This document shows, one piece after another, positions 25,888 through 34,936 of a DNA stretch of 36,122 bases. Each line of letters opens with the position of its first letter. The stretch's first letter is position 1. The notes below the pieces were generated by a model. It searched no databases, was not told the origin of the DNA, and worked only from the letters and a program-made list of their open reading frames with translations. Origin of the DNA: Parasulfuritortus sp036391875 (GTDB lineage: Bacteria > Pseudomonadota > Gammaproteobacteria > Burkholderiales > Thiobacillaceae); assembly GCA_036391875.1 (NCBI GenBank), contig DASVZA010000027.1:1-36122 (forward strand), written 5' to 3'. The position numbers and the translations under genes were made by a program.

Positions 25888-26648
25888 GCCAGTTCCCCGT
25901 GGATGTCCGAGAACAGCCGTTCGGAGGCGGCCATGCCGCGCACGACGCCTTTCTTTATCCGGTGCAGCGCGTCGCCGTCCTGCCGCGACTTTTTCCGCAG
26001 CAGATCGTCGAGCGCCGCGCTGTGTTCGACATCGCAGACGCAATGCAGGTCGATCGTCCGCATGTCGAGATCCTCGTGGTCTCCGCCCATGCCCAGCAGG
26101 GCGCGCTTCCAGAAGGCGTACAGATCGCAGACCCAGCACTCGATGGTCGAGAAGGCAGCGAAACTCTGCAGGTCGTCGCCTTCGGCGATGATCGCGCCAT
26201 GGGTCTCGTAGAAACGCCGGGAGATCGCCTTGGACGCGACTTCCAGCGCATCGATGCGCCGTTCGAGGCCGGACGCCCGGTACGGCCCGATCCGGCGCAG
26301 GCTGTGGACGAACTGGCGATAGAGTTCGCCGTGCTGGGTCTTCCAGGCATCCTCGGCCAACGAACCAAGGCCGATCTCGTCGGTCAGATTCTCGTAGATC
26401 ACCGCCTTCATGTCTTCGTCGCGCAAGGCCATGAACAGCCGGCAGACGTACTCGGTGAAGTCGTAGACGAAGCAGGCGTACAACTCGAACATCAGGAAGA
26501 GCCTGGCTGGGTCGCGCCCGACCGCGCGGTTGAGCGGATGGTCGAGGACCAGGGCGGTCCGCAATTTCAACAGGTCGACGAGCCCGGTTTCGGGCAGGAC
26601 GGGCGAGGAGGGAAATACAACGTCGGTATCGAGCAGAACGGCGGACAT
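25884..26648 (-). CDS. CADD/heme-oxygenase-like putative diiron enzyme
   Basis: A 254-residue all-helical protein without named function. It carries the ligand pattern of CADD/TenA-like diiron proteins: E99-x6-H106, E170, then H202-x3-D206-x2-H209 (within DLHCVCDVEHS). The spacing of the last two groups (32 residues) equals that in Chlamydia CADD as I recall its ligands (E81, H88, E142, H174, D178, H181). Relatives make p-aminobenzoate from a tyrosine of the protein itself, or oxidatively cleave fatty acids or amino acids (UndA, BesC). It is coupled to an MFS gene and divergent from an AraC regulator. Which reaction applies here is unknown. Start ATG at 26648. Confidence 0.72.
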   Translation of the reverse strand: MSAVLLDTDVVFPSSPVLPETGLVDLLKLRTALVLDHPLNRAVGRDPARLFLMFELYACFVYDFTEYVCRLFMALRDEDMKAVIYENLTDEIGLGSLAEDAWKTQHGELYRQFVHSLRRIGPYRASGLERRIDALEVASKAISRRFYETHGAIIAEGDDLQSFAAFSTIECWVCDLYAFWKRALLGMGGDHEDLDMRTIDLHCVCDVEHSAALDDLLRKKSRQDGDALHRIKKGVVRGMAASERLFSDIHGELA

Positions 26649-26775
26649 GGCAGACCTCTCGTTTTTTGGGTGGACAATTCGGACAAGGGCGACCGCATCG
26701 GGTCGAAGGCATTCTAGGCAGCGGGCACCGGCGAACTTGCCGCCGGCTGAACCGAATCGTTGGACAGGAGTGAAC
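26649..26775. promoter_or_regulatory. divergent promoter region with GGACA repeats
   Basis: This 127-base gap separates the enzyme-MFS operon from the AraC-type regulator. It contains two GGACAA copies nine bases apart (26672-26677 and 26681-26686) and a third GGACAG just before the regulator's ribosome site. Directly repeated half-sites are common for AraC-family binding, so these are candidate operators. No clear -35/-10 pair was found on either strand. Confidence 0.4.
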
Positions 26776-27723
26776 ATGGACGAGCATCCGACCGCCGGAC
26801 ATCCGGCCCGCGAATGGGAACGCCTGCTGGCGGAGCGTTTTCTGCCTGGCCGGGTCGTGCTGCACGGCGACGGCCCCGCCGGCCGCCTCGACCGCCAGGC
26901 CGGCTTCGACCGGCTATGGCTGGCGCAGCTGTCGGTCCGGCCGCAGACGATCGCCCACACCGCGCCTCATCTCGGCGCGCTGCCGGCCGGGGAACGCGCC
27001 GCGGTGATCGCCCACGCCATCGTCGACGGCGACGGCTTCATCGAACAAGGCGGCGCACGCCTGCCGTTCGGCCCCGGCGACATCTCGTTCCGCAACCTCG
27101 CCGAACCATCGCGCGTCGTGTTCGAAACACCCGGCCGCTTCTATGCCATACGGCTGCCGGCCGCGGTCATGCAGGCGCACCGCGGCGGGCGACATGGCGG
27201 CCGCCTCGTTCCTCGGGTCGCGCACGGCACTGGGCCGCAGGCCGAAGCGACTCGCCGACTGTTGTCCGGGTTGGCTCCGGACGGCACACCCGGCGTAGCC
27301 GATTTCTACCTGTCGTTCGCCCTGCCCTGGCTGTTCGCCGCCGCCTACCACGGCGAGGATGCGGCGGCCCCCGCGCTCCGCGCCGGAAACGAATCGCGTT
27401 GGCGACAGGCGCTCGACCACATCGAGCAGCATCTGTTCGACGCCGACGGCCTGTCCGCCGCCGCCTGCGCGCGGACGATCGGCGTTTCCGAACGCTACCT
27501 GCACCGGCTGTTCGCCCAGCGCGGCCTGCGCTTCTCCAGGGCCGTCCTGGAGCGGCGGCTCGACGCCGCGCACGCGATGCTGCGCTGCACGGCCGACCGG
27601 GCGCACACCATCGCCTCGGTCGCCTATCAATGCGGATTCAAGGAGCCGGCCCATTTCAGCCGGCTGTTCAAACAGCGCTACGGCATGTCGCCCCGGGAAT
27701 GCCGGGCCGGCAGGCCGGACTGA
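26776..27723 (+). CDS. AraC-family transcriptional regulator
   Basis: A 315-residue regulator with an N-terminal cupin-like AraC-binding-like domain (about 20-190, with GDGFIEQGGARLPFGPGDIS) and two C-terminal helix-turn-helix motifs from about 210 (LSAAACARTIGVSERYLHRL, then TIASVAYQCGFKEPAHFSRL ending YGMSPRECR). The family activates genes in answer to a small ligand. AGGAG precedes the ATG at 26776 by five bases; a GTG six bases earlier is in frame. It is divergent from the diiron-enzyme/MFS pair and probably controls it. Its stop is seven bases from the convergent second MFS gene. Confidence 0.9.
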   Translation: MDEHPTAGHPAREWERLLAERFLPGRVVLHGDGPAGRLDRQAGFDRLWLAQLSVRPQTIAHTAPHLGALPAGERAAVIAHAIVDGDGFIEQGGARLPFGPGDISFRNLAEPSRVVFETPGRFYAIRLPAAVMQAHRGGRHGGRLVPRVAHGTGPQAEATRRLLSGLAPDGTPGVADFYLSFALPWLFAAAYHGEDAAAPALRAGNESRWRQALDHIEQHLFDADGLSAAACARTIGVSERYLHRLFAQRGLRFSRAVLERRLDAAHAMLRCTADRAHTIASVAYQCGFKEPAHFSRLFKQRYGMSPRECRAGRPD

Positions 27724-27730
27724 CGCAGGA

Positions 27731-28966
27731 TCAGGCCCCGGCCGCCTCGCCGGCCGAGTGCATGTGGTCGCGCTGCGCCAGGGCCGGGAAGATGCGCGTC
27801 CAGGCTAGCGCCACCAGCAGGGTGCCGATCCCGCCGACGACGACCGCGCCGACCGGCCCGAACAGGGCCGCGGTGGCGCCCGACTCGAATTCGCCGAGCT
27901 GGTTGGAGGCGCCGATGAAGATCGCGTTGACCGCCGCCACCCGGCCGCGCATGGCGTCCGGCGTCTCCAGCTGGACCAGGGTCTGGCGGGTCACCACGCT
28001 GATGTTGTCGGCCGCGCCGGTCACCGCCAGCACCAGCATCGACAGGCCGAAGTTCGTCGAGACGCCGAACGCCACGGTGGCCAGGCCGAACAGCGCGACC
28101 GCCCACAACAGGCGCGGGCCGACCTTGCGCTGCAAGGGCCGGTGCGTGAGGGCGAGCGACATGGTGAACGCGCCCAGCGCCGGCGCCGTGCGCAGCAGGC
28201 CGAGCCCGACCGAGCCGGTGTGCAGGATGTCCTTGGCGTAGATCGGCAGCAGCGCGGTCGCGCCGCCGAGCAGGACCGCGAACAGGTCGAGCGAGATCGC
28301 GCCGAGCAGCACCTTGCGCTGCCAGACGAAGCCGACCCCGGCCAGCACGGTGCGCCAACTGGCCGACATGGCCGGCGGCTGGTGCAGGTAGCGCACCGAC
28401 AGGGCGAGACCGCCGGCCAGGAGCAGCAGGACCAGGCTGCCGGCGTAGACCGTGATCGCGCCGACGGCGTAGAGCACGCCGCCCAGCGCCGGGCCGCAGA
28501 TGATCGCGACCTGCATGCCGCTCGCGCTCAGGGCGATGGCGCGGTTCAGCAGGCGGGCCGGCACCAGCTGCGGGATCAGCGCCTGCTGGGCTGGGATCTG
28601 GAAGGCCCGCGCCAGGCCCAGCATGATCGAGATGCCGAAGATGAGGTCGCGGCTGACGAAGCTGTCATGGCTGGCGACCAGGAGCAGCAGCGCGGCGGCG
28701 GCCTGGATCAGCATGCTGGAGGCGAAGATCCGCGCCCGGTGCAGCCGGTCGGCGATGTGGCCGGCCGGCAGGGTCATCAGCAGGGCCGGGACGAACTGGA
28801 ACAGGCCGACCAGGCCGAGGTCCCAGGCGCTGGCGGTGATGTCGTACATCTGCCAGGCCACGGCCACCATGAGCATCTGGTTGGCCAGCGTGCCGATGGT
28901 GCGCGCCAGGCCGAAGCGGACGAACGGCCTTTGTTCGATGAGATCTGCGTAAGGGTTGTTCCACAT
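27731..28966 (-). CDS. MFS exporter (EntS/DHA3-like)
   Basis: A major facilitator of 411 residues from the ATG at 28966 (MWNNPYADLI), or three more from the ATG at 28975. Features of the MFS_3/EntS-like branch are RFGLARTIGTLANQMLMVAV in the first helix, LPAGHIADRLHRARIFASSM in the loop after helix 2, and the arginine-rich MRGRVAAVNAIFIGASNQLG in the second half. This branch includes siderophore and drug exporters. It converges with the AraC gene, so there is no obvious shared control. Upstream lies the terminator of the helicase gene, so it should have its own promoter in the short gap near 28990. Confidence 0.85.
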   Translation of the reverse strand: MWNNPYADLIEQRPFVRFGLARTIGTLANQMLMVAVAWQMYDITASAWDLGLVGLFQFVPALLMTLPAGHIADRLHRARIFASSMLIQAAAALLLLVASHDSFVSRDLIFGISIMLGLARAFQIPAQQALIPQLVPARLLNRAIALSASGMQVAIICGPALGGVLYAVGAITVYAGSLVLLLLAGGLALSVRYLHQPPAMSASWRTVLAGVGFVWQRKVLLGAISLDLFAVLLGGATALLPIYAKDILHTGSVGLGLLRTAPALGAFTMSLALTHRPLQRKVGPRLLWAVALFGLATVAFGVSTNFGLSMLVLAVTGAADNISVVTRQTLVQLETPDAMRGRVAAVNAIFIGASNQLGEFESGATAALFGPVGAVVVGGIGTLLVALAWTRIFPALAQRDHMHSAGEAAGA

Positions 28967-29008
28967 GGCATGCATACGGGCATGGTATCCGGGCGATTAG
29001 CCCGTCAG

Positions 29009-29044
29009 CAAAAACGGGGCAGCCGGCACGCGCCGGGCCGCCCC
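29009..29044 (-). terminator. intrinsic terminator of the UvrD-like helicase gene
   Basis: On the minus strand the arms GGGGCGGCCCGGC and GCCGGCTGCCCC close around GCGT and are followed at once by GTTTTTG. The stem is long with one mismatch and one bulge. It lies 64 bases after the helicase stop and before the next minus-strand gene. A classical rho-independent terminator. Confidence 0.85.
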
Positions 29045-29107
29045 TCCTCGATGGATAGACCGCTCTGCGGCCGCGATGTTCAGTCTGCGACTCGCCTGCC
29101 GACCGGG

Positions 29108-31255
29108 CTAGGCCAGCTTGTCCAGCCGGGTGCCGAAGCGGATGTTGCGTTCCGTCTTCATGGCGTCGAACAGGATCGCATAGCAGAACTCGGCGTCGCG
29201 CACGGCGGTGACCGTGCCTGCGCCCAGCACGGCATGGCGGACCCGGTCGCCGGCGCCGAACGCCGGCCGGCCATGCTCCAGCGCCTCGGCCCCGGAGACC
29301 GGCGCGCGCCGCCCCACCTTCTCGATCAGCGCGGCGTCGAACTCGACCGAGAAATCGACATGCTCGCGGCCCGCGTCGAAGATGAAGCGCGATGGATACT
29401 TGAATATCCCGTCGTTGGTGACGCCCTCGGAATCGGTCAGATAGAGCCGGTCCATGGCCCGGGTCATCGCCACGTAGGCCAGCCGGCGCTCCTCGTCCAT
29501 CTCCTCCGGCGTGTTCGACTTGCGGCTCGGGAACACGCCTTCGTTGAGGCCGCAGACGAAGACGTAGGGGAACTCCATGCCCTTCGCGGTGTGCACCGTC
29601 ATCAGCTTGACCGTGTCCCGCTTCTCCTCCTGGTCGAGGTCGGTGAACAGGGCGATGCGGGCCAGGAAGTCGTCCAGGCCGGCATCCTCGTCCTCGCCCA
29701 TGGCCTCGACCGCGCGCTTCAGCTCGGCCATGTTGTCGAGGCGCTCCTGATCGCCCTGCAGGCGCAGGAATTCCTCGTAGCCGCTCAGGTCGAGCAGCAT
29801 CTGCAAGGCGTTGCCCATCGCCATGCCGGCGCGCTGCTCGCGGACCTGCTCGATGGCGGCGACGTAGCGGGCGGCCTGGGTGCCCTTGAGCAGGTCGGTG
29901 CCGAGGTTCTCCTTCAGCGCCCGGTAGAGCGACAGGTTGCGCTGCTCGGCGTAGTCCTTGAGGGCGTCGAGCTTCTTCTTGCCGATCTTGCGCGCCGGCA
30001 CGTTGACCGTGCGCAGGAAGGCCGGATCGTCGCCGGCCGTGACCATGCGCAGGTAGCAGATGACATCCTTGATCTCCTTGCGCTCGTAGAACGCCGTGCC
30101 GCTGAATATCTTGTAGGGCAGGCCGTTCTCCACGAAGCGCTCCTCCAGCGCCCGGGTCAGGTAATGCGCCCGGTAGAGGACGGCGATGTCGCCCAGAGGC
30201 ACGCCGCCGCCATGCAGCACCTCGATCTGCTTGGCGATCCAGTCGGCCTCCTCCCGCTCGCTCCTGGCGTGGTGGAAATAGGCCCGCCTGCCGCTCTCCT
30301 TGACCGCGACCAGCGTCTTCGGGAAGCGCACCACGTTCTTCTCGATCAGCGCGTTGGACGCCGCCAGGATCTCCGGCGTCGAGCGGTAGTTGGTGGTCAG
30401 CGCGATGGTCCTGGCCGAGGGATAGGTCTTGTCGAAGTCGAGGAACAGCCGGACGTGCGCGCCGCGCCAGGTGTAGATGGTCTGGTCCGGGTCGCCGACG
30501 ATGAACAGGTTGCCATGCTTGCCGGCCAGCATGCGGGCCAGGTCGTACTGCCGTTTGCTGACGTCCTGGAACTCGTCGACCATCACGTACTGCATCCGGT
30601 CCTGCCACTTGTCGCGGACCGACTCGAAGTGCTTGAGGATGTAGGCGGTGAAGTTGATCAGATCGTTGAAGTCGCAGCCGAAGCATTTCTTCTGCTCGTA
30701 GAGATAGCGCAGGAAGATCTCCTCGTCGCGGTCAGCCGCCTGGGCGAACTTCGCCTTCAACTGCTCGTTGTTGAGCAGGTAGATGTCGTCGATGTAGGTG
30801 GTGGCGTGCAGCTTCTTGGCCTCGATCACCTCGTCCAGCGTGCGCTTGATGGTCGTGTCGCGCAGCGTCAGGCCCATGTCGGCGAAGATCTTGAGCAGGA
30901 TCTGCTTCACGTCCTCCATGTCCAGGATGACGAAGTTCCTGGGGTAGTTGAGCACGTGGATGTCCTCCTTCAGCAGCTGCACGCAGAAGGCGTGGAAGGT
31001 GCAGATATAGCCGAGGTCCTGGTCGCCGAGCGCGGCCCGCACCCGGCGCTTCATCTCGTTCGCGGCCCGGTTGGTGAAGGTGGCGCAGAGCACGTTCTGC
31101 GGCGCGATGCCGAGCGTCGAGACCAGATAGCAGTAGCGGCTGGTGAGCGTCTTGGTCTTGCCCGTTCCGGCACCGGCCATGACCCGGACCGGGCCCTCGG
31201 TGGCGAGCACGGCCTCGCGCTGCTCGGCGTTCAGATTTTCCAGAAAGTCTTCCAT
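29108..31255 (-). CDS. UvrD/Rep/PcrA-type DNA helicase
   Basis: A 715-residue superfamily 1A ATP-dependent 3'-5' helicase. Motifs in order: Walker A AGAGTGKT (27-34), TFTNRAANEM (Ia), VMVDEFQDVSKRQYDL (II), GDPDQTIYTWRGA (III), TTNYRSTPEI (IV), LMTVHTAKGMEFPYVFVCGL (V) and EERRLAYVAMTRAMDRLYLT (VI). The C terminus has a Tudor-like segment (GDRVRHAVLGAGTVTAV) as in PcrA/UvrD, where it contacts RNA polymerase. Several stretches (KKCFGCDFNDLINFTAYIL) are unlike the usual proteobacterial UvrD, so this may be an additional helicase, not the repair UvrD itself. Start ATG at 31255 (MEDFLENLNA); a weak GAG precedes it. Confidence 0.88.
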   Translation of the reverse strand: MEDFLENLNAEQREAVLATEGPVRVMAGAGTGKTKTLTSRYCYLVSTLGIAPQNVLCATFTNRAANEMKRRVRAALGDQDLGYICTFHAFCVQLLKEDIHVLNYPRNFVILDMEDVKQILLKIFADMGLTLRDTTIKRTLDEVIEAKKLHATTYIDDIYLLNNEQLKAKFAQAADRDEEIFLRYLYEQKKCFGCDFNDLINFTAYILKHFESVRDKWQDRMQYVMVDEFQDVSKRQYDLARMLAGKHGNLFIVGDPDQTIYTWRGAHVRLFLDFDKTYPSARTIALTTNYRSTPEILAASNALIEKNVVRFPKTLVAVKESGRRAYFHHARSEREEADWIAKQIEVLHGGGVPLGDIAVLYRAHYLTRALEERFVENGLPYKIFSGTAFYERKEIKDVICYLRMVTAGDDPAFLRTVNVPARKIGKKKLDALKDYAEQRNLSLYRALKENLGTDLLKGTQAARYVAAIEQVREQRAGMAMGNALQMLLDLSGYEEFLRLQGDQERLDNMAELKRAVEAMGEDEDAGLDDFLARIALFTDLDQEEKRDTVKLMTVHTAKGMEFPYVFVCGLNEGVFPSRKSNTPEEMDEERRLAYVAMTRAMDRLYLTDSEGVTNDGIFKYPSRFIFDAGREHVDFSVEFDAALIEKVGRRAPVSGAEALEHGRPAFGAGDRVRHAVLGAGTVTAVRDAEFCYAILFDAMKTERNIRFGTRLDKLA

Positions 31256-31606
31256 AGTCTCGATGGCATGCCCCCCGCCGACGGCAGCGGACCGGCGGGC
31301 CGGCCGCGTTTCGCAAAAGGCGGGGATGCGGGGTAAAAATTCGTTGAGATCACACAGTTCGGCCGTCCGGCCTCGATTCAAGCGCCACCGCAGCCGGCAG
31401 CGGCGTTCGACCCGGGTGTCGCTGCTCGACCGGGGCCGGCCCTTGTAACCCGCATTGTGAACCGTAGACAAACGGCGGACAAACTTTACGCTCGGTTTTG
31501 TCGACCCGCCCACACCGTACCGACGCCACTGCATTCCCGCCCTCCGGTATTACAATGGCAAGTCCCGACGCCGGACAAGACACGGCAGCCCATCCAGGAC
31601 GACACG
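31256..31606. other. 351-bp divergent gap between helicase and pepN
   Basis: No gene seen. The region must contain the helicase and pepN promoters. A TACAAT hexamer lies about 50 bases before the pepN ATG but lacks a convincing -35 partner. In-frame upstream extensions exist for both genes but have no family similarity. Confidence 0.4.
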
Positions 31607-34243
31607 ATGCGAAACGAAACCCCGACCACGATCCAGCTCAAGGACTACACACCGCCGCCCTACCTGGTGGACACGGTCGATCTGGATGTGGACTTCCGGG
31701 AGGGCGAAACCCTTGTCACGGCCACCCTGGCGATCCGCCGCAACGCGGCGGCGGCCCCCGCTCCACTGCGCCTCGACGGCGAGGAACTGGAACTGCTGTC
31801 GGTGAAGCTCGACGGCGTCGCCCTGGCCCCGACGGCCTACTACGCGGCGCCGGGCCGGCTGACCCTGGCCGAGGTGCCGAAACGCTTCGTCCTGGAGACG
31901 GTGACCCGCATCCGGCCCGACGCCAACACCCGCCTGTCCGGCCTGTACCGCTCGAAGGACGGCTATTTCACCCAGTGCGAGGCAGAGGGTTTCCGCCGCA
32001 TCACCTGGTTCCCGGACCGGCCCGACGTGATGTCGCGCTACAGGGTGACGATCCATGCCGACAAGTCGGCGCTGCCGATCCTGCTGGCCAACGGCAACCC
32101 GGTGGGCAGCGGCGACGAGGCCGGCGGCCGCCACTGGGCCGCCTGGGAAGACCCGTTCCCCAAGCCCTGCTATCTGTTCGCCCTGGTGGCGGCCCGGCTC
32201 GACGTGCTGCACGACCACTTCGACACCGCTTCCGGCCGCCGCGTCCAGCTCGCCATCTACGTCGAGCCGGGCAAGGTGGACCAGTGCGGCCATGCCATGG
32301 CGGCACTGAAGAAGGCGATGACCTGGGACGAAGAGACCTTCGGCCTGGAATGCGACCTCGACCACTACATGATCGTCGCCGTCGGCGACTTCAACATGGG
32401 GGCGATGGAAAACAAGGGCCTCAACATCTTCAACACCAAGTACATGCTGGCCCGCCCCGACGTGGCGACCGACGCCGACTACGAGCACATCGACCGGGTG
32501 GTGGCCCACGAGTACTTCCACAACTGGACCGGCAACCGGGTGACCTGCCGCGACTGGTTCCAGCTCTCCCTGAAGGAAGGCCTCACCGTCTTCCGCGACC
32601 AGGAGTTCGGCTGCGACGTGCACAGCCGGGCGGTGACCCGCATCCGCGAGGTGCGCACCCTGCGCGCCGCCCAGTTCCCCGAGGACGCCGGCCCCATGGC
32701 CCACCCGGTGCGGCCGGCCTCCTACATGGAGATCAACAACTTCTACACCGCCACGGTCTACGAGAAGGGCGCAGAGGTGGTGCGGATGATCCACACCCTG
32801 ATCGGCAAGGACGCCTTCCGCCGCGGCATGGACCTCTACTTCGAGCGCCACGACGGCCAGGCCGTGACCTGCGACGATTTCGTCGCCGCCATGGCCGCCG
32901 CCTCGGGCTTCGATTTCGGCCAGTTCATGCACTGGTACGACCAGGCCGGCACGCCGCGGATCGCCGCCCGCGGCCGCTACGACGCCGCCGCCCGCCGCTA
33001 CACCCTGAGCCTGAGCCAGACCTGCGCGCCCAGCGCCGGCCAGCCCGAGAAGGCGCCCTACCTCATCCCGGTGGTGGCCGGCCTGGTCGGCCCCGACGGC
33101 GCCGACCTGCCGCTGCGCCTGGCCGGCGAGACCGAGGCCGTGGCCGGCTCCCGCGTCCTCACCCTTAGCCAGCCCGAGCAGACCTTCGTCTTCGAAGACG
33201 TGCCGGTGCCTCCCGTGCCCTCCCTGCTGCGCGGCTTCTCGGCGCCGGTGGTGCTCGATTTCGACTACGACGACGCCGAACTGGCCCACCTGCTGGCCCA
33301 CGACAGCGACCCGTTCAACCGCTGGGAAGCCGGCCAGCGCCTCGCCGACCGATTGCTGCGGGCGGCCACCGCCGAGATCGCCGCCGGCCGCACCCCGGCC
33401 TGGCCCGCATCCTTCGCCGCCGCCCTCGACCGCCTGCTGGCCGACCCCGGCGCCGATCCGGCCCTGGTAGCGGAAGCGCTCAACCTGCCGAGCGAATCGA
33501 CCCTCGCCGAAAGCCTCGACGAGGTGAACCCGGACGCCCTGCACACCGCCCGCATCGGCCTGCGCCGCTTCCTCGCCGAGCGTCTGGAAGCGCGGCTGCG
33601 CGCCACCTACGCCGCCCTGGCGCCGAGCGGTCCCTATTCGCCCGATACCGCGGCCGCCGGCCGCCGCGCCCTGCGCAACCTCTGCCTCGGCTACCTGGCC
33701 GAACTCGACACGCCGGAAACCCGCCAGCTCGTCTACCGCCAGTTCGAGACGGCGGACAACATGACCGACCAGTTCGCGGCGCTGTCCGTCCTGGCCCAGT
33801 ACGACTGCCCGGAACGGCCGCGGGCCCTCGACGCCTTCTATGCCCGATGGCAGGACGAGGCGCTGGTGGTGGACAAGTGGCTGGCGGTGCAGGCGGCCAG
33901 CCGGCTGCCCGGCACCCTGGCCGCCGTGGCAGCCCTGACCGCCCATCCGGCCTTCGACCTGAAGAACCCGAACAAGGTCTATGCATTGCTGCGCACCTTC
34001 ATCGCCAACCATGCCCGGTTCCACGCCGCCGACGGCGCGGGCTACCGCTTCGCCGCCGGCCGGATCCTGGCTCTCGATGCGCTCAACCCCCAGGTGGCGT
34101 CGCGCCTCGCCCGGGGCTTCGACCGCTGGCGCCGTTTCGATGCCGCCCGGCAAACCCACGCCCGCACCGCCCTGGAGTCGATCCGCGACCAGGCCGGATT
34201 GTCGCGGGATGTGCACGAGGTGGTGGTCCGCTCGCTGCAGTGA
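31607..34243 (+). CDS. pepN: aminopeptidase N (PepN)
   Basis: An 878-residue cytosolic M1 zinc aminopeptidase removing N-terminal residues from peptides during turnover. GAMEN at 265-269 positions the substrate amino group. The zinc site is H301-E-Y-F-H305 with E324 in LKEGLTVFRDQEF. The N-terminal beta domain and the C-terminal helical DUF3458-type region (ending LSRDVHEVVVRSLQ) complete the E. coli PepN layout and length. The ATG at 31607 (MRNETPTTIQLKDY) is preceded by AGGA and was chosen over a far-upstream ATG at 31457. Peptide deformylase follows on the same strand after 67 bases and may share the transcript. Confidence 0.96.
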   Translation: MRNETPTTIQLKDYTPPPYLVDTVDLDVDFREGETLVTATLAIRRNAAAAPAPLRLDGEELELLSVKLDGVALAPTAYYAAPGRLTLAEVPKRFVLETVTRIRPDANTRLSGLYRSKDGYFTQCEAEGFRRITWFPDRPDVMSRYRVTIHADKSALPILLANGNPVGSGDEAGGRHWAAWEDPFPKPCYLFALVAARLDVLHDHFDTASGRRVQLAIYVEPGKVDQCGHAMAALKKAMTWDEETFGLECDLDHYMIVAVGDFNMGAMENKGLNIFNTKYMLARPDVATDADYEHIDRVVAHEYFHNWTGNRVTCRDWFQLSLKEGLTVFRDQEFGCDVHSRAVTRIREVRTLRAAQFPEDAGPMAHPVRPASYMEINNFYTATVYEKGAEVVRMIHTLIGKDAFRRGMDLYFERHDGQAVTCDDFVAAMAAASGFDFGQFMHWYDQAGTPRIAARGRYDAAARRYTLSLSQTCAPSAGQPEKAPYLIPVVAGLVGPDGADLPLRLAGETEAVAGSRVLTLSQPEQTFVFEDVPVPPVPSLLRGFSAPVVLDFDYDDAELAHLLAHDSDPFNRWEAGQRLADRLLRAATAEIAAGRTPAWPASFAAALDRLLADPGADPALVAEALNLPSESTLAESLDEVNPDALHTARIGLRRFLAERLEARLRATYAALAPSGPYSPDTAAAGRRALRNLCLGYLAELDTPETRQLVYRQFETADNMTDQFAALSVLAQYDCPERPRALDAFYARWQDEALVVDKWLAVQAASRLPGTLAAVAALTAHPAFDLKNPNKVYALLRTFIANHARFHAADGAGYRFAAGRILALDALNPQVASRLARGFDRWRRFDAARQTHARTALESIRDQAGLSRDVHEVVVRSLQ

Positions 34244-34310
34244 TCGGCGGGGGGCCGCGCAGAAGCGCATAATTCCCAGCGAGCATCGAATCAGCCGCCA
34301 GCCCGAGACC

Positions 34311-34832
34311 ATGACCGTACGCACCCTCCTCAAAATGGGCGACCGCCGCCTGCTGCAACAGGCAGCGCCGGTCGCCCGGTTCGACACCCCCGATCTGCAC
34401 AGCCTGATCGCCGACCTGTTCGACACCATGGCGGCGACCGGCGGCGTGGGCCTGGCGGCGCCCCAGATCGGCGTCTCGCTGCAGGTCGTCATCTTCGGTT
34501 TCGAGAAAAGCGAACGCTATCCGGATGCCCCCGCCGTTCCCGCCACGATCCTGATCAATCCGGAGATCACCCCATTGGACGAGGAGGAGGAAGACGGCTG
34601 GGAAGGCTGCCTCTCCGTGCCCGGCCTGCGCGGCCTGGTGCCGCGCTTCAAGCGCATCCGCTACCGCGGCTTCGACCCGGCGGGCAACCCGATCGACCGC
34701 AGCGTCGAAGGTTTCCACGCCCGCGTCGTGCAGCACGAATGCGACCATCTGATCGGCAAGCTCTATCCCATGCGGATACGAGACCTGAGCCAATTCGGCT
34801 TTACCGAGGTGCTGTTTCCCGAGTTGGCATAG
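34311..34832 (+). CDS. def: peptide deformylase
   Basis: A 173-residue metalloenzyme that removes the formyl group from newly made proteins. All three motifs are intact: GVGLAAPQIG (45-54), EGCLS (98-102, metal ligand C100) and HECDH (142-146, ligands H142 and H146). An acidic run EEEED precedes motif II. Length is typical of type 1 enzymes. The gene stands alone after pepN, not in the usual def-fmt pair, so it may be one of several deformylases in the genome. Start ATG at 34311 (MTVRTLLKMG); the ribosome site is weak. Confidence 0.95.
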   Translation: MTVRTLLKMGDRRLLQQAAPVARFDTPDLHSLIADLFDTMAATGGVGLAAPQIGVSLQVVIFGFEKSERYPDAPAVPATILINPEITPLDEEEEDGWEGCLSVPGLRGLVPRFKRIRYRGFDPAGNPIDRSVEGFHARVVQHECDHLIGKLYPMRIRDLSQFGFTEVLFPELA

Positions 34833-34936
34833 CGGCCAGGATCACCCGCACGCCCCCGCCCCATCGAACATGCACCATTGGTGATCGCACCCGACACGGG
34901 CTATAAACGGAGTATGTCCCGATGCAGGAGGCTGCC

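Noticed and set aside
28142..31336. Open frame of over 1000 codons antisense to the helicase and MFS genes
   Set aside because: It covers two well-supported minus-strand genes, has no ribosome site and has no family similarity; it is a mirror of helicase codon use.
31550..34492. 980-codon frame antisense to pepN
   Set aside because: The pepN frame has all catalytic motifs; the antisense frame is Gly/Val/His-rich without recognisable domains.
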